A stretch of DNA of 64,000 nt from Halichondria panicea (lineage: Eukaryota; Porifera; Demospongiae; Suberitida; Halichondriidae). The stretch covers positions 2,696,978 through 2,760,977 of the forward strand of contig NC_087377.1 in NCBI RefSeq assembly GCF_963675165.1. The letters run 5' to 3'. Both the position numbers and the translations under genes were made by a program. The notes under the pieces were generated by a model that saw only the letters and a list, made by a program, of their open reading frames with translations, had not been told where the DNA came from and searched no databases. This document shows, one piece after another, positions 26,085 to 41,100 of this stretch (within the stretch, counting starts at the first letter, position 1; the number at the start of each line of letters is the position of its first letter).

Positions 26085-27045
26085 CCACACAGATGTCAGT
26101 GATGCGTGATCAGTTCTCCCAGCAACAAGATGAGCTGACTCAGCTTAGTGCCGAATGCTCCGCACTGAGGGCCATGGTCGAGGAAGAGATACTTTTATTA
26201 AGACCATGAAAACTGAGATTTATCGGAAAGAGTATAAGAACGATTCTGCCAAAGTGGACCTTCACCATCAGCTGTTGCAGAAGGACGCTCTCGTTAGAAA
26301 GTTGGAGGTACACACTCCACCCCACCCACACAGCAGGTGTTAGACAACCTGGAGCAATTCATATCAGATCTGGTGTGTAAAATGATGGAACGAGCTTGCT
26401 CCTCCCCTACTGGCAAGATGGCGGGGGTTCCCCCACTGGGAAACGATCAAAGAGACATGCTCATGTGAGTTAATTGTATTTTTGAAATAGTGGAAAGGTC
26501 TGGTTGATTTCTTTCTAAGTTTTCACATGGTACTAAAGTGCTTTCTATCAGCTGCCATAACTTGAATTCCGTGGATCCAATGTCATGATTTTCTGAAATC
26601 TTAGAAAAAATGGTATCATCAAAAATCATATTCGAGAGATAAAAGTATTTTACAATTTGGCGATACCATGAATGGTCCAAGGCCGAAAAATGACAAATTA
26701 GGGCCCCGATTGAAACACATCATTTGAAAGGTCTCTTTATAAGTTTTCAGAAAATCATAAAATGTTTAACATTGGATAAACGGTACTTAAGTTAAGGCTG
26801 TTGAAAGATGTTTAACTACCCCCCGCCCCCACACTCACACACAGCGTGGCGAGAATGACGACCATCATCGAGACAAAGATTGTGATAGAGAGAGAAGGCG
26901 ACGTCACAAGGACAGACACGCCCCCCCACCCGAACAAACAGGACGTAGCCACACCCCCTTCTAGCGGGCCCAATACCAAAGTGATATACTACATCCTCAA
27001 TGATCGTCAGGAGACGCCCTACGCGACTGTAGTAGTACCAAAGAA
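25175..27045 (+). pseudogene. Chimeric gene-3/DIX fragment, unit C
   Basis: Third copy of the chimeric fragment: gene-3-like exons 25175-25232 and 25435-25598, frameshifted coiled-coil exon 26093-26307, then 26334-26464 and 26845-27045 ending in the truncated DIX start. Same lesions as units A and B. Confidence 0.6.
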
Positions 27046-27235
27046 GTGAGTTCATGCAAGTATAATTATTGTACATTGTAATGTAGATGGGAAATTGCTC
27101 TATGTTGAGAATTAAACATCCTGTCTATCTAATAGTGTGATTGAAACTTGAGTTTCGATAGAGTACCAGCGCAATTATAAATGTATTTTGTAGCCCTTTG
27201 TAATGTCTATCTAACGGTGTGTTTAAATCACTGAT

Positions 27236-28113
<878 letters not shown>

Positions 28114-28364
28114 AGTATTTTAGTGTACACATAGTGTTTGGTGTCAGTATTAGCTTGTAGGTGTCCTATGACTGCAATGTGTAAAGAGATGAAATTAATT
28201 ATGTACCTCTATTTATCACCGCGGGTGGCCTAGGGGGAATGGTTCACGCATGGGCAGTAGACACAATTCTGCTGACCCTAGTTCTGTACAATGTAGAAAC
28301 AAACACACCATGTACCATAGGAGAACCTTTCTCATAGGTAGCTAATGCAAGAGGTGAGTTTGTC

Positions 28365-31300
28365 ATGCAAGCGTGGGCCAAGAGTACAAGAGAGAGCAGC
28401 AGCTCTGAGGATGACGGACTCTGTCCCTATGAGAGAAAACGTCTGGAAAATATAAAGAGAAATAATGAAATGCTCAAACAGCTTGGTAAGGTCTACAGTG
28501 CAGCTAGCTACCTTGTCCTAAGGGTTATTAAACTTACCTAATAACTGCATATTAATTTTTAGCGAAAGACTTGAGCACACCCTTCCCCTTTCAGGTTTTA
28601 CGGTCAAACCTGCTAAACCAGCTCAAAAGCGGCGTACGAAAAGGAAGGAAATAAACTACATACCTAGCTGCTCTAGTAGCTCTGATTCTGAGGAGGAATG
28701 GAGCCCTGAGAAGGAGGTACTAGCTATGAGGCCAAAGCGTCGAGGTGCTGCCGTTTATACTAAGCTGCCATTCGGGAACAAAGAGAAGGTTCAAATTATG
28801 CAGACCATCAGTACACAAGTGGTTAGTGTGAATAGCTATAAGTATGATATAATTACGATAAAATTATTTATACCGTATAGCGGGTTATTTTCGAAATGTT
28901 GGTTTTGTATTGTTGAGCATCATACGATTATTCTACCGCAATACGTTCAACGTAACATCTTGCAAACGAGCTGTACGAATAATATAAATACATTTTGGGC
29001 ATGTCATACAAAATTTGCACCAACGAAAATTACCCGCTATACGGTATCTTTGTCCATTTTTGTTCACAGGAAAAGCGATTTGACAAAGTTCTCAATCCAA
29101 AGAAGAAGCCCAAATACAAGCCAAAGCCATCGAAAATCCCTCGTCCCAAACCAGTTCAACCTAAACCACTACCGAGCTATTTCGATAGTGACTCCTCTGA
29201 AGGGGAATTTCTCGGGTTTGAAGCTGCCAAGGTGACACAGGAGATACCAGAGTTTGGGCGCAAGGAGTTAGAGTTAAGAGCAAGGATGGAGAAGTTGTTG
29301 GCTGATAGTGAGAATGAGGAGGAGTTCATTGGCTTCACACAAGAAGATATGTAAGTTGTGTAAATATACCGTATGGCAGGTTATTTTCATATGGTGGAAA
29401 TTTCTTGAAGAGATCATACGAAAAATGAATCTACCACAATAGATCTATCCTGAGCTGTACCAAAATTAAAAATACAAAATGGGTAGTTTGTCTGCACCAA
29501 CGAAAATTACCCGCTATACAAGTATGTAGCTGTATAAAGTCCGATTTTATATTAGTAGTTAAAAATTGTATTTACAAACTTGTTACTGTCACAGAGGTGC
29601 TACCCTTATACCTGCTCAATTCTCCACCATGCGCTCCTATCCCAAGAGACACAAGACACGCAAACATTATGAGGAGGATGTCATATCTGATGAGGACGAA
29701 TATGTCTGTGAGTATATGTACCTAAGAAAATTCTTCAACTAAAATAACCGAAATAATTTTAGAAGTTAAAGACTCAATGGTGCTGTGATTAGATTGATTG
29801 TGCTTTATTTCATTCTAGCATGGGAAAATTTTACCAATGATTGTCAAATTTAAACTGCTAAATTAAAGTTTCTCTATGGACACAACGTCATGGCCATACC
29901 GTAGTAGCCACGCCTCAAACGCTAAATTAATTATACACCAAATGGTTCATTTGCGAAATATAACACTCCCAATTTATTTTTCTGTATATACATGAAGCTA
30001 ATTAGCTCATAAGATTATTTTTCTTTCACAGTTTGTGAGGATTGCAATGAAGTGTACCATGGTGACTGCCCTGTTCATGGACCCTTGGGGAAATTAGACG
30101 TATCCGCTGGCCAAGACCAGGACTCAGTTATGTTCACCACCGTCCCTGTACCATCCGAAGCAACTATCAAGATGTCAGCAATCCCTGAAGCTGGTCTTGG
30201 GGTGTTTGCCAAGAAACTTATTCCTCGTCATACCAGAGTAGGTCCGTATGAGGGGAAACGATTGTCAGTGGAAGATATGGACATGGTTGATGACACAAGC
30301 TATATCTGGGAGGTAAGTTACCTATTTTGTAAGAAAATAGCCCTATCAAATTTTCTAAAGTGTTGACAGCATAAGTTGATACAAGGAATGAAAATGCAGA
30401 GTTGTATTTATGTACAATTTAGGACTGTAATTAAGACGGGTGACATACATAGTACTGAGATGCGATGCAGTATATTAGCTGCCTTGCACTAAGGCTCTCT
30501 CGGCCATTACCATATAGCGGGTAATTTTCGTTGGTGCAAATTTTTGTGTGAACACCCATTATTTTAAGTATTTTGTGTTATAAATTACAGCTCAGGATAA
30601 GGAGCTCAGGATAAGGACGTTAATCTATTGCGGTAGAATAATTTCTTTTCGTAGCTGTACACTATGAAATTTACGAAAATACTCCGCTATACAGTATTTA
30701 TTGGCACTATTTTCTCTTGTGTTCTCCTACAGATTCGCAAGGATAAGCAAAAGGCCTATTATATTGACGGGAGAAACGCTGATGATTCCAATTGGCTCAG
30801 ATTTGTAAATTGTGCAAGGTAATCCATCAATGTTTGAGTCTACTTTCTAGCTATGAATGAATTGATTTTAGCGAGATTTTGAAAGTATGCAACTAATTTC
30901 AAAGTGTGATTTTTTTCACAGATGTGAAGATGAGCAAAACATGGTTGCTTATCAGCATTGTGGAGAGATCTATTATCGTACCTTCAAAGACGTTCAGCCT
31001 GGACAAGAACTGCTCGTATGGTATGGAGAAGAATACGCTGAAGACCTGGGAATTGGATTGCTGCCTCTGAAGAGTTAGTTCCCATACATGTACACTTAAC
31101 TTTCTTCGTACTTTAGGTGAAGTAATTTTCACAGGTAGATTTTCACTGTTTAGCGAAATTAAATTCTGCTCAAGTTTAGTAATTATTCACAAATGGCATT
31201 GCATTTTTCAATTATCTGCAAATCATTCGCAGAAATAGCAGAAATTAATAGCAATACCTGCGAAAATATTATGTCACGCTATGGTAGCCTAATGTTCTAT

Positions 31301-31895
31301 GCACAATTATACATTCTCTAATTATAAGCCAATGTGATTGTGTGTAACGAATTCATTATTATTGTCTATTGCAGATAAGGTAACTACCTCCAAGTACAAT
31401 AGATTATCTTCAACACTGGAAAGATCTACACCAACAAACTCTGCTACTAAGAAGCCCGGTCATGATACAAAGAACAAACATTGTTGTACCTACTGCTCCT
31501 ACCAAACTGCTATTAGTGGGAATCTTAAACTCCACATTCGAACTCACACTGGAGAGAAACCCTACAACTGTCATGTATGTGGGCGGGGATTCAGTATGAA
31601 GCACAGCCTGGATAGCCATTTACGCACACACACTGGAGAGAAACCCTACAACTGCCATGTATGTGGGCGGGGATTCAGTCGGAAGCAAAACCTGGATAGC
31701 CATTTACGCACACACACTGGAGAGAAACCCTACAACTGCCATGTATGTGGGCGGGGATTCCGTGTGAAGCACCACCTGGATGGACATTTACACACTCACA
31801 CTGGAGAGAAACCCTATGTCTGTGAGGTGTGTGGATGGAGATTCAGTACGAACTCAAACATGAACAAACACATCAGAACCCTGCACTCAGCATAG
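28365..31895 (+). CDS. PRDM9: PRDM9-like protein, copy D (593 aa, 5 fingers)
   Basis: Exons: 28365-28485, 28595-28821, 29070-29350, 29595-29707, 30032-30312, 30733-30818, 30922-31073 and 31375-31895; sum 1782 nt in frame. Exons 1-7 match copy B/C, including the knuckle and the three PR/SET tyrosines. The intron before exon 8 and exon 8 itself differ. There are only 5 fingers, with helix residues -1,2,3,6 of IGNL, MHSS, RQNS, VHHG and TSNK. The first and last fingers are close to those of A-C while the middle ones are distinct, so the predicted DNA target differs. The sharp switch at ~31142 marks the right edge of the homogenised block. Confidence 0.87.
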
Positions 31896-32149
31896 CTAGC
31901 TCTATAGTTGTCATATTTTTGTCCATTCAATGTTCTCCATGCATTATTATTGTAAACTGCTCCTCGTGTCTTATTCTTATTTTTGGGGTATCCCCAGTTG
32001 GTTGGACTCCGCCCAAGCATGCCAAACACACCCACACAAGCATACAAAAATCATCTTTGCTTATTTTTTTTGTAGACTACCTGTACTATACTGTACGTAC
32101 TAGTAGGCTATATTAGCTATAGTTTATTAACTAGCTAGCCATAGAGAGC
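31896..32149. other. Spacer between PRDM9-like copy D and gene 3
   Basis: A 254-bp AT-rich spacer, similar to but diverged from those after copies A-C. It should contain the gene 3 promoter; no core element can be named. Confidence 0.4.
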
Positions 32150-35100
32150 ATGTCTGCACCCAACCATGGACACGGTCGTACACCACCAGGGAGCAACGAG
32201 TCAGAAGGTATCTTGAAATGTTTATTAGAACATATCTAGCTTTTAATTGAAAATTAAGACCCACTGCTATTTATTTCAGTAAGGTTGTATGTTACAACCC
32301 CTTATGCGCACACACCACACCACCCCACACACAAACACAAACACAGTACACACACATGTACACCTCACCCTCCCCCCCCATACACACACACACACAGCCT
32401 CAGCTGGTGCTAGTGAGTTTGAGAAGCGACGGCGTGCCTTCGAGAGAGAGCCTACCAACATACAACTCCTCACATCACCAGGCATGACCTTTGGTATGTC
32501 ATCATCATCACAGAGGGTGCCGGGTCAAGAACAACCCAGGAGGTCACAAAGAGTGGAGGAGGTCAGTTGAGGGCCGGGGGGAGCAAAAGAAACACATTTG
32601 TTATACTTGAACTGCTTTTTTGGATGTAGAATACATGTAATGCTAGCGATAATTATTGTAGTGGTATAAGCAACTGTCATACAGTACAACTATTTCAAGC
32701 CTGAAGAGTTGAAATAATTTAAAGCAAAAAGCAAATGCTGCACTAATGACTTTAAAAGTGTATACAGGTCTCACTGTGTTTTCAAGGTTTGCATTTTAAG
32801 CTACATATATATAGGTGTACAGATGTTTCCCAGAACACATGTTGTGCTCTGTTAACCTAGCCACTCTCCCATGACAGTTGAATCCCCAGTTGGGGTATAA
32901 GGTATCCTTTCATTCTGTAGCTGGCTATGTTTAATATTATAGGCCTGGTGACAGCTATAGTCTCAGATATTATAGTCATAGCATCCCAGAAACTCAGCAG
33001 GCTTAGCTAACACTGGCTTAATTAATGTGATTATACCAATTAATTGTATGTCCCCCTTATGCCTGTTGATACACCACCATTACTCATAACATCATGTAAC
33101 ACCAGTGTGGGTGTACCCTAATGGTATGTGTTGGGTAAATGAGCCGTGTGGATATTGTGTGTGTCTGAAATAAGACATATCGTAGAATTACGAGCACACA
33201 GTTTGGAAGCGATTGATCCTTCCAGTGTATTAATTGAAAGGTATGAATGGATAAGCCTTTCAACCCACCCACACATACCTCACACACACTCTCACAACGC
33301 CCACACCACACGCACACAGGTCTCCACTAGTTCGGACCTTGCTATTGGGGAGGAGACTGGTCAAAAGGAGCACGTGTTTCACGCTCCCCAACAACACAGT
33401 CGACCAATCAGAACGTCCTCACAGCCACGACTTACCCCACCCCCACTCCAGGTATACATAATTACATGTATTATGACCCCAGAGTTACTGTGTAGTTAAT
33501 GTCTTTGTCCTAGCTAGCTGTTACCTTCAATTAGTTGATCAGCTTGTCGCTAATATGGCCTAGCTAAGACTTAATTGCTGACACATTAGTTGGTTTCTTA
33601 GGAGCATAATTATGTTGACTCTTAATGAGGGATACAATTATAAGATGCCAGACAGTTGATCCTAATTAGGTGATTGGCAGTATAACTATGCATAATTATA
33701 TTACTGTGCACCCACACCCACACACACACACACCCACACACCCACACACACACACACACACACACATAGCAGCCGGCTGAACGTGATGGTCCTGTCCTAT
33801 CTCAACAGATTGCTGTACTAAGAGAACAGAATGAACAACTACAACAACAGCTTAGAGACAGAGAGGTTGAGAAAGACAGACTCTCTAAACAACTCGAGGC
33901 TAAAGACAGAACGAGATCAAACTACTCACCTATAGGTATCTCAAATACTGTCTTTCACTTAGAACCAACTTATATAAATTTGGGAGACATGTCTATTAGT
34001 GGTGGCCCCTTGGGTAGACCAACAGTGGCTGTATTATAGAGGGTGGCCTGCTAACACAGGTCCAAACACATGCTATGGAGACTTTGGGGCCCATTAACCT
34101 GGCTGTATTATAGAGGGTGGCCGCTAACACAGGTCCAAACACATGCTATGGAGACTTTGAGGCCCATTAACCTGGCTGTATTATAGAGGGTGGCCTGCTA
34201 ACACAGGTCCAAACACATGCTATGGAGATTTTGGGACCCATTAACCTGGCTGTATTATAGAGGGTGGCCTGCTAACACAGGTCCAAACACATGCTATGGA
34301 GACTTTGGGACCCATTAACCTGGCTGTATTATAGAGGGTGGCCTGCTAATACAGGTCCAAACACATGCTATGGAGATTTTGGGACCCATTAACCTGGCTG
34401 TATTATAGAGGGTGGCCTGCTAACACAGGTCCAAACACATGCTATGGAGACTTTGGGACCCATTAACCTGGCTGTATTATAGAGGGTGGCCTGCTAATAC
34501 AGGTCCAAACACATGCTATGGAGATTTTGGGACCCATTAACCTGGCTGTATTATAGAGGGTGGCCTGCTAACACAGGTCCAAACACATGCTATGGAGACT
34601 TTGGGACCCATTAACCTGGCTGTATTATAGAGGGTAGCTTGCTTAAAATCATTTTTATGTAGACAGACAATTAAGTTTCACTATTATAGTACCTGACTAA
34701 TATAATTTATGAGAACAATTCTCAAAGCCTTCGTTAATGTGTTTGTGTACATGTACTTGGCAGATGGCTACGAATTACAGCTCATTATCAATTCAAATTA
34801 CTCCTGTCCTCACAAAAATGTTGGCAACTGTTCAATATACAGTACATGTATAGCAGGTTATGGTGAAAACTATCGTATATTTCGTATTGTAGAGCATCGT
34901 ACGAAAATAAAACTACACTCTACCTCAATAGATTCAACGTTACTATCCTGAGCTGTAAAAATAAGATATTTAAATGGTAGTTCATACGAATTTTGCATCA
35001 ATGAAAATTACCCGCTATACTTATGGTAATTCTTTCTCTCTGTTATAGGTTTGCCCTCACGTGTTCTGGATGGACGCAAAGTTCTACGAGATAGTCTCCC

Positions 35101-38100
35101 GCCATCGACCACACCACCTCCCCGCCCACTCACACCTCTTTCTCCGCTCTCACCATCGCCACGGTTACCCGCCAGCCCTCAACCGTACGGGTCAGAGGTC
35201 AGAGGTGACCTTTTTCAGTTGAACGAGCTTCGAAAAATCAACCGACAATTGGAGCAACGTCTTATCGAAGTGGTGGAGGAAAAAAGACGACTAGAAGTTG
35301 AACTGCAACGGCACAGGGACACTCTAGAAAAGGTAAACTTTGAGGGTGAATTATAGCGAGGTATTATAGCGAGGTATTATAGCGAGGTATTATAGCGTTT
35401 TATAGGTATTTTTCATAATTATTGTAGAGTATTATCCAAAAATGTTTCTATCGCAATAGATTCAACGTTACACTGTCCTCATCTTACAAATACAGGGTTG
35501 TTCATGACTACGAAAATTTGCATAATAGTGTCTGAAATTAAGTGAATTTGGCGACGAATTTCCCACTGTGAATGTGTACGGTTCCTTATATACTGACCAC
35601 ACCCCCTTCCCCACCCCCAGGTTCAAGAGCGAGAACAAGACCTGACCCAGGATATAGAGACTCTACGCACTGAGAACTCCCATCACAGTGGGGCCATCTC
35701 CAAACTACAAGTGGAGAGGGACAGTCTGAAGACATCTAGCGTACTGTTCAGATCAGAGCTAGGAGTGCTGACTAATAAACTGACCAAGACTGAGAAATGC
35801 TATGCAGAAGTAGAGCAGGAGAATCTAGTACTGCAGGTACACTATCAAATTATTAGCGATTTCTTTTGGGCCTAAATTTTTCAAAAACCGTTAGTGATAT
35901 TATTAGATTAGCTCTAAAATTATTATTATTTTGGGTAGCAATATAATTATACGAGAGATTTATGCATTTAATGATTTATGTTGACCTTTGACCTGACATT
36001 CGATTGTCAAGAAGTTGTTAGGACTGTCCTAATTATTTAGTACATGCTTTGAACCTATCAAATGATGTGTTTAAAATCTTTGATTCAATAACTTAACTTG
36101 TATTGATCCAATTGTCCATGGCACACTTGCAGGAGGACATCAAACAGCTGTGTATTGACAAGGATCAGCTGAGCTCAGAGTTACGGAAGCTCCACTCGAC
36201 AGTCGAAGATGCCCTCAAAACGAAGGAGAATTATCGCTCCACCATACGTCAGCTGAGGGAGCAGAACGTCACGTTGGAAGGACAACTGAACACTCCCGAG
36301 AATGCACAGAAACCAGGTGGAGCTGTCAAGGTTTGTACACTAGCTATTATAATTATTGTAGACGTATTTTTTCAACTATTCGAAGTTTGCTAGTGCCAAT
36401 GGGTTTGCAAAAACATGATTGTAAATACCTATTTTGATTTGCCTCATTTGCAAAGATTTTTACTTGCGAAACATTCTGATTTTTTAAACTGCTCTGTTAA
36501 TCAAAGGTTAAAGTCGGGATATAATCTACGTCTATGTATCCCCTAGGTTCAAAGTGCACCTGTAACTAAGGGTCAGCAGACACTCAGCGAGGTCATGACC
36601 CTACGTGAAGAGAAGACACAATTGAAGGGACGACTGACCGATGCTCAGCACGAGATTGACAGTCTCGAGGCCACTCTGAAGGAACAAGAGTCACAGGGCG
36701 TGGGCACACTCATAGCTCACTTAGAGGGATTCCAGGATCAGGTGATTACGTACATGTATTATAATAATTAGCTCTACAATTTATATTCAAAGCTGTTTCT
36801 ATAAAAGTTGTCTTTTACGACTCTTTCATTTTTCTAGAGCATTTCAATGTTACGCAAGCTTCAAATTTACATCCCCTCCAACACACACACACCCCCCTGC
36901 CCACACACACATCCGCCCACACACACAGGTTCAGTCGATATCAGCTGACCTCCGACTGACCCAGGACACTATAGCTGTGCTGTCCACAGAACAACACTCT
37001 ATGATTCACGAGTCATTCTCAATACTCGCTGAAAAATGTCGCGAGGAAATCCAACGAGTTGCCGATAGCAACGGCCAACTAACCAACGCACTAGCCAATG
37101 CTGAAACCTCATTGGCTGCTTTGCAAGACAACTACGATAAATTACGCCAGAAAAATGAACAATTGGTGTCCCAGAAATCGAACGTAAGCTCTGAAGTCTC
37201 CAAACTACGGTCTGAAATTAGCACTCTTCAAGATCAGAAAAAGATGCTCGAAATTCAGTTGGTGCAAACCAACACGCTGACTCAGCAAAAAGACGAACAG
37301 CTGCAAGATTTGACGGAGGAAAAGACAAAAATCGAAGAAAAACTCAATGAAAACGAGCGAAAGTGGAAAAACGAGTTTGGGCGGCTTGAAATGGAATGGG
37401 AGGGACGGGTTGCCATGGCGACACAAGCTCACGAACTTTTGCTTGATTCTAAAGAAGTTTTAGAAGCTGAGAAAAATGACATCGAAGGAAAACTAACCCA
37501 AGTTGAATTTGAGAATACACAGTTGGTGTTAGTTCAAAAAGAACTAGAAGGAAGTGTGTCACAACTTGAGTCAGAGCTCGGAGGGTTAAACGAGAAATAT
37601 TCAGTGAAAAAAGGGTTAATCTCTACTGCCCAGAAGGACATTGCTCGATTACTGGCAGAGAAAGCTTTGCTAAAAGCTGAAGCCAAAATCCACTCTAAAA
37701 TATTGCAAGAAAAACTATCGCAAGTTGAAGCCGAAAAACAACGTGAAGTTGATGCGGTGCAAAGTACAAGCGAAGAATTGAACCAATCACTATGGAAACT
37801 CGAACAAGAACGCATCGCTGTACATGCTACGCTGGCTAAAGTAGTACAAAAAGAAGGTGAAATTGATCAGCTAACAACAAAAGTGGCCACTCTTGGAAAC
37901 GAAAAACAACAGATTGAAAATGAAATGCAACTTTTATCCGAGAAACATTGTCAAGCTCAACAAGATATCCAATTATTGGTCGACAACGAGGAAAGCCGTC
38001 AACTTGACAACGAAAAATTGAAAATGACGCTTATGACTGAAATTGAACTCTTGAAAAGCAAACTTAAAACTCTCGAAGAAATCCGCACGCCAGAAGGTAG

Positions 38101-41100
38101 TAAAGACAAGGTCAATAGTGCATTTCAGCTCGTCCCTCAAAACAGGCAGACGGATCAATTGCTCAAACAGATATCTGCTTTACAACAAGAAAACAAGGAG
38201 AAGCGCAGAGTCAGCAATAGTGAGTCACTGAGCTCTAGACTGGCTCTTGTGGAGATGCAGTCCAGACTGTCTGGGTTGGAGGGAGAGAATAAGAAACTGC
38301 AAGAGTCTACCAATGGTAGGCAAACTGTGCTTAATAAATAAATAATGTTATATTGAAGTTGGTATAGTCCTAGTACATTGTGCATTGTACATGCAACATC
38401 ACTTACGTATTTATCTCACACACTACACACACCCACCCACCCACACACACACCACACACACCACACACCCACACAGAGGCGGCCAGGAGTGGTCAGCAAT
38501 CACTGGAGGTGATGACAGCACTGCGTAAGCAAGTGAGTGAGTTGGGGAGGAAAGGCTTCTATCTCGAGAGTGAGAAGAAACAGCTACTGGATAAACTCAG
38601 GACAGTGCAAGGTTAGCATCTAGTGTTGTCCAATCTACGATCTGTATGTGTCCGTGATAAACCTCCTTGAAAGCTACAGAATGCATTTTTTAGTTTTTCA
38701 AGGGCATGTTCTAAACACAAGTTATGGGCTGTCAATAGCTGCTGGTACAGTCGTAAGACATTGTATTGAACTATGGCTGGCTATAATATACATTGATTAT
38801 TAGATCAGCTTATTGATATATTGATATAGCTCTAATTTTGCCCCCCCCCCCCCTCCAGCTAATCTGAAGGTTGCCAGGGAGATGAAGGATCGTCTAGCTT
38901 CAGAGAGAATGGTAAAGCTGCAAGATGAGAATCAGGTAAGGATCATGCACAATGTATACACTATACAGTCATAGGTTTTCTTACTAATTACTTTGGTGAT
39001 ACATACCCACACCTCCTATACCCTGTGTGTGTGTGTGTGCATGCACATACTACGTGTATATAATTGTAATACTATTACAACAAAAAACATTTCTGGGTAA
39101 TTATCAAAAAATGTTGATTCGACCTGCAATTTTATTCCACAGGTGCTTTTGGAGCGTGTTCGTAGCTTGGAAAGTAGCCTCACTAAAAAAATGATGTCAG
39201 CTGATCTAAAAATTGTCCAGACAGTCAAAGACAATGATAAACTTCGTCAAAGGCTGCACAGAATATATGCTGCCCTCGACAAAGAGAAAATCCGACAATC
39301 AAATCTCGAACAAATCATCTCCTCACTGAAACAACAATCGCGCGATTTAACTCTTTTACAAGAATCTCTCGCAGACATGAAGTCCAGTGTGCTTCAATTG
39401 GAATCATCGAGTGTGCTCCAATCGGAATCATCCCAGCCGTCTAACGAGTTACTACGTAATCACTCGCCACCTGCTCTCAACGATAGCGGAAATGGACGGA
39501 GTATAAAGTTCGTACGAACAGTTTGCACTAGTTCTGGTGGTGGATCTACCGTCCGTACTGATAGCCCTGTTGCCATGGGAACCCGAGGGGACCAATTGAG
39601 AGAGAGGAACGAGGAGTTAAATCAAGGTACATGTACATGTGTGCGCTTTTACTAACCCTTTCTCAACAATTACAAATAAAATTCAAATATATAAGTTCAA
39701 CAATAATTATTTTCTGTAAGCTTGGAAGGAACCCGATAATTTTTATTGCTCAAAATTAATCTTAAATTTGAAACTTCCTCTGTATAAGCTAATGGTTTTC
39801 ATTACAATACCCCACCTACACACACACCCCCACCCATACACACGCACGCCCACACACCACACAGCACTTCAGAAGCAGCAAGAGGTTGTACTATCACTAG
39901 AGTCTCAGCTAGTCACCATGGGAACAGGGCTAGCGACTCTACTAGAGCACCTGGAGCTCTCGGTAGCAGCCGGTAGTGCTATGTGTGACACCGTGGCAGG
40001 GTTGAGAGAGTGGGAAATGAGACCAGACCAACTGAAGGTGGTCAGAGTGTTGGAGCATAAGCTAGAGTCACTACAAGACCAGGTATGTAGCCCCTCCTAC
40101 TACCACACCCCCTTCCTGATACGCATAATACCACTATGCATAAAGTTATGGCATGTAACTTCTTCAAAATTAATCAATGATACATCTGTGTAGCTTATTT
40201 TCCCATTCTCGACTTACCTCGCAACTAAGTAATTTTCTTGAGACGCACATACATGTACATGTACTGTAAGTTGTGTATTTTCCCAACTTCCATTTAATTA
40301 TACATGTACTAATTATATTTAATATTGTTGCTAGGTTATTGATCGTGAGTCTGCTCTACAAGACATTGAGGTTCAGATGAAGAAAGACTACTGCGCTCAA
40401 GACAAGAAGTTCACTTCCCTCAAGTCTCAGCTCATCCAGCTACTAGAGGAGCTGTCTCACAAGGACAACTTCCTACGCACTAAGGTGGGTTTATAATTAT
40501 AGCAATGCATTGTTCAAAAAAAGTTTACCAGGTGTGCCCTGATATTGGTCATGTGCAGCACATTACCCTCCGCATCCACACTGTAATAATAATAATTATT
40601 TTTATATAATAGTCTGCATGACCACCACAATGTGTAGTAAGAGCTAATTCTAATATTATTATGTACTATTCTGTATTGATTCAACCTTCACTAGCTACGT
40701 ACATGTACAAAGTTGTTTAAATATTCACATGCATGATCTCTCTGAACTAATAATTATGATTATCTACTCCGAAATGTTGTCAATTGCTAACCACAGCAAG
40801 TTGCATTAGCTTCGTAATTAATAGTCGTATGAGCCGATGTCCGGTTTCAGTGCGTTTATTTTTGCGGTCAGTTCCAGGTACGTATTTCCTCTTCTTTGTC
40901 GGCTTGTTTATCCTGTTCACTTCGTCGGCAAACAAGGCATAATTATCTGCGTTATTAGTTGCATTGTCTGGTTCTTTTTTAGCCAGTTCCAGGCAGAGTT
41001 CTTCTCCATAGCATACATTACCATTCAGTTTCTTGTCGAGAGTTGCTGCCGAGTCATGTGTCATTTCGTGAATGAGAGTGATAATCTGTTCACGTTCATT

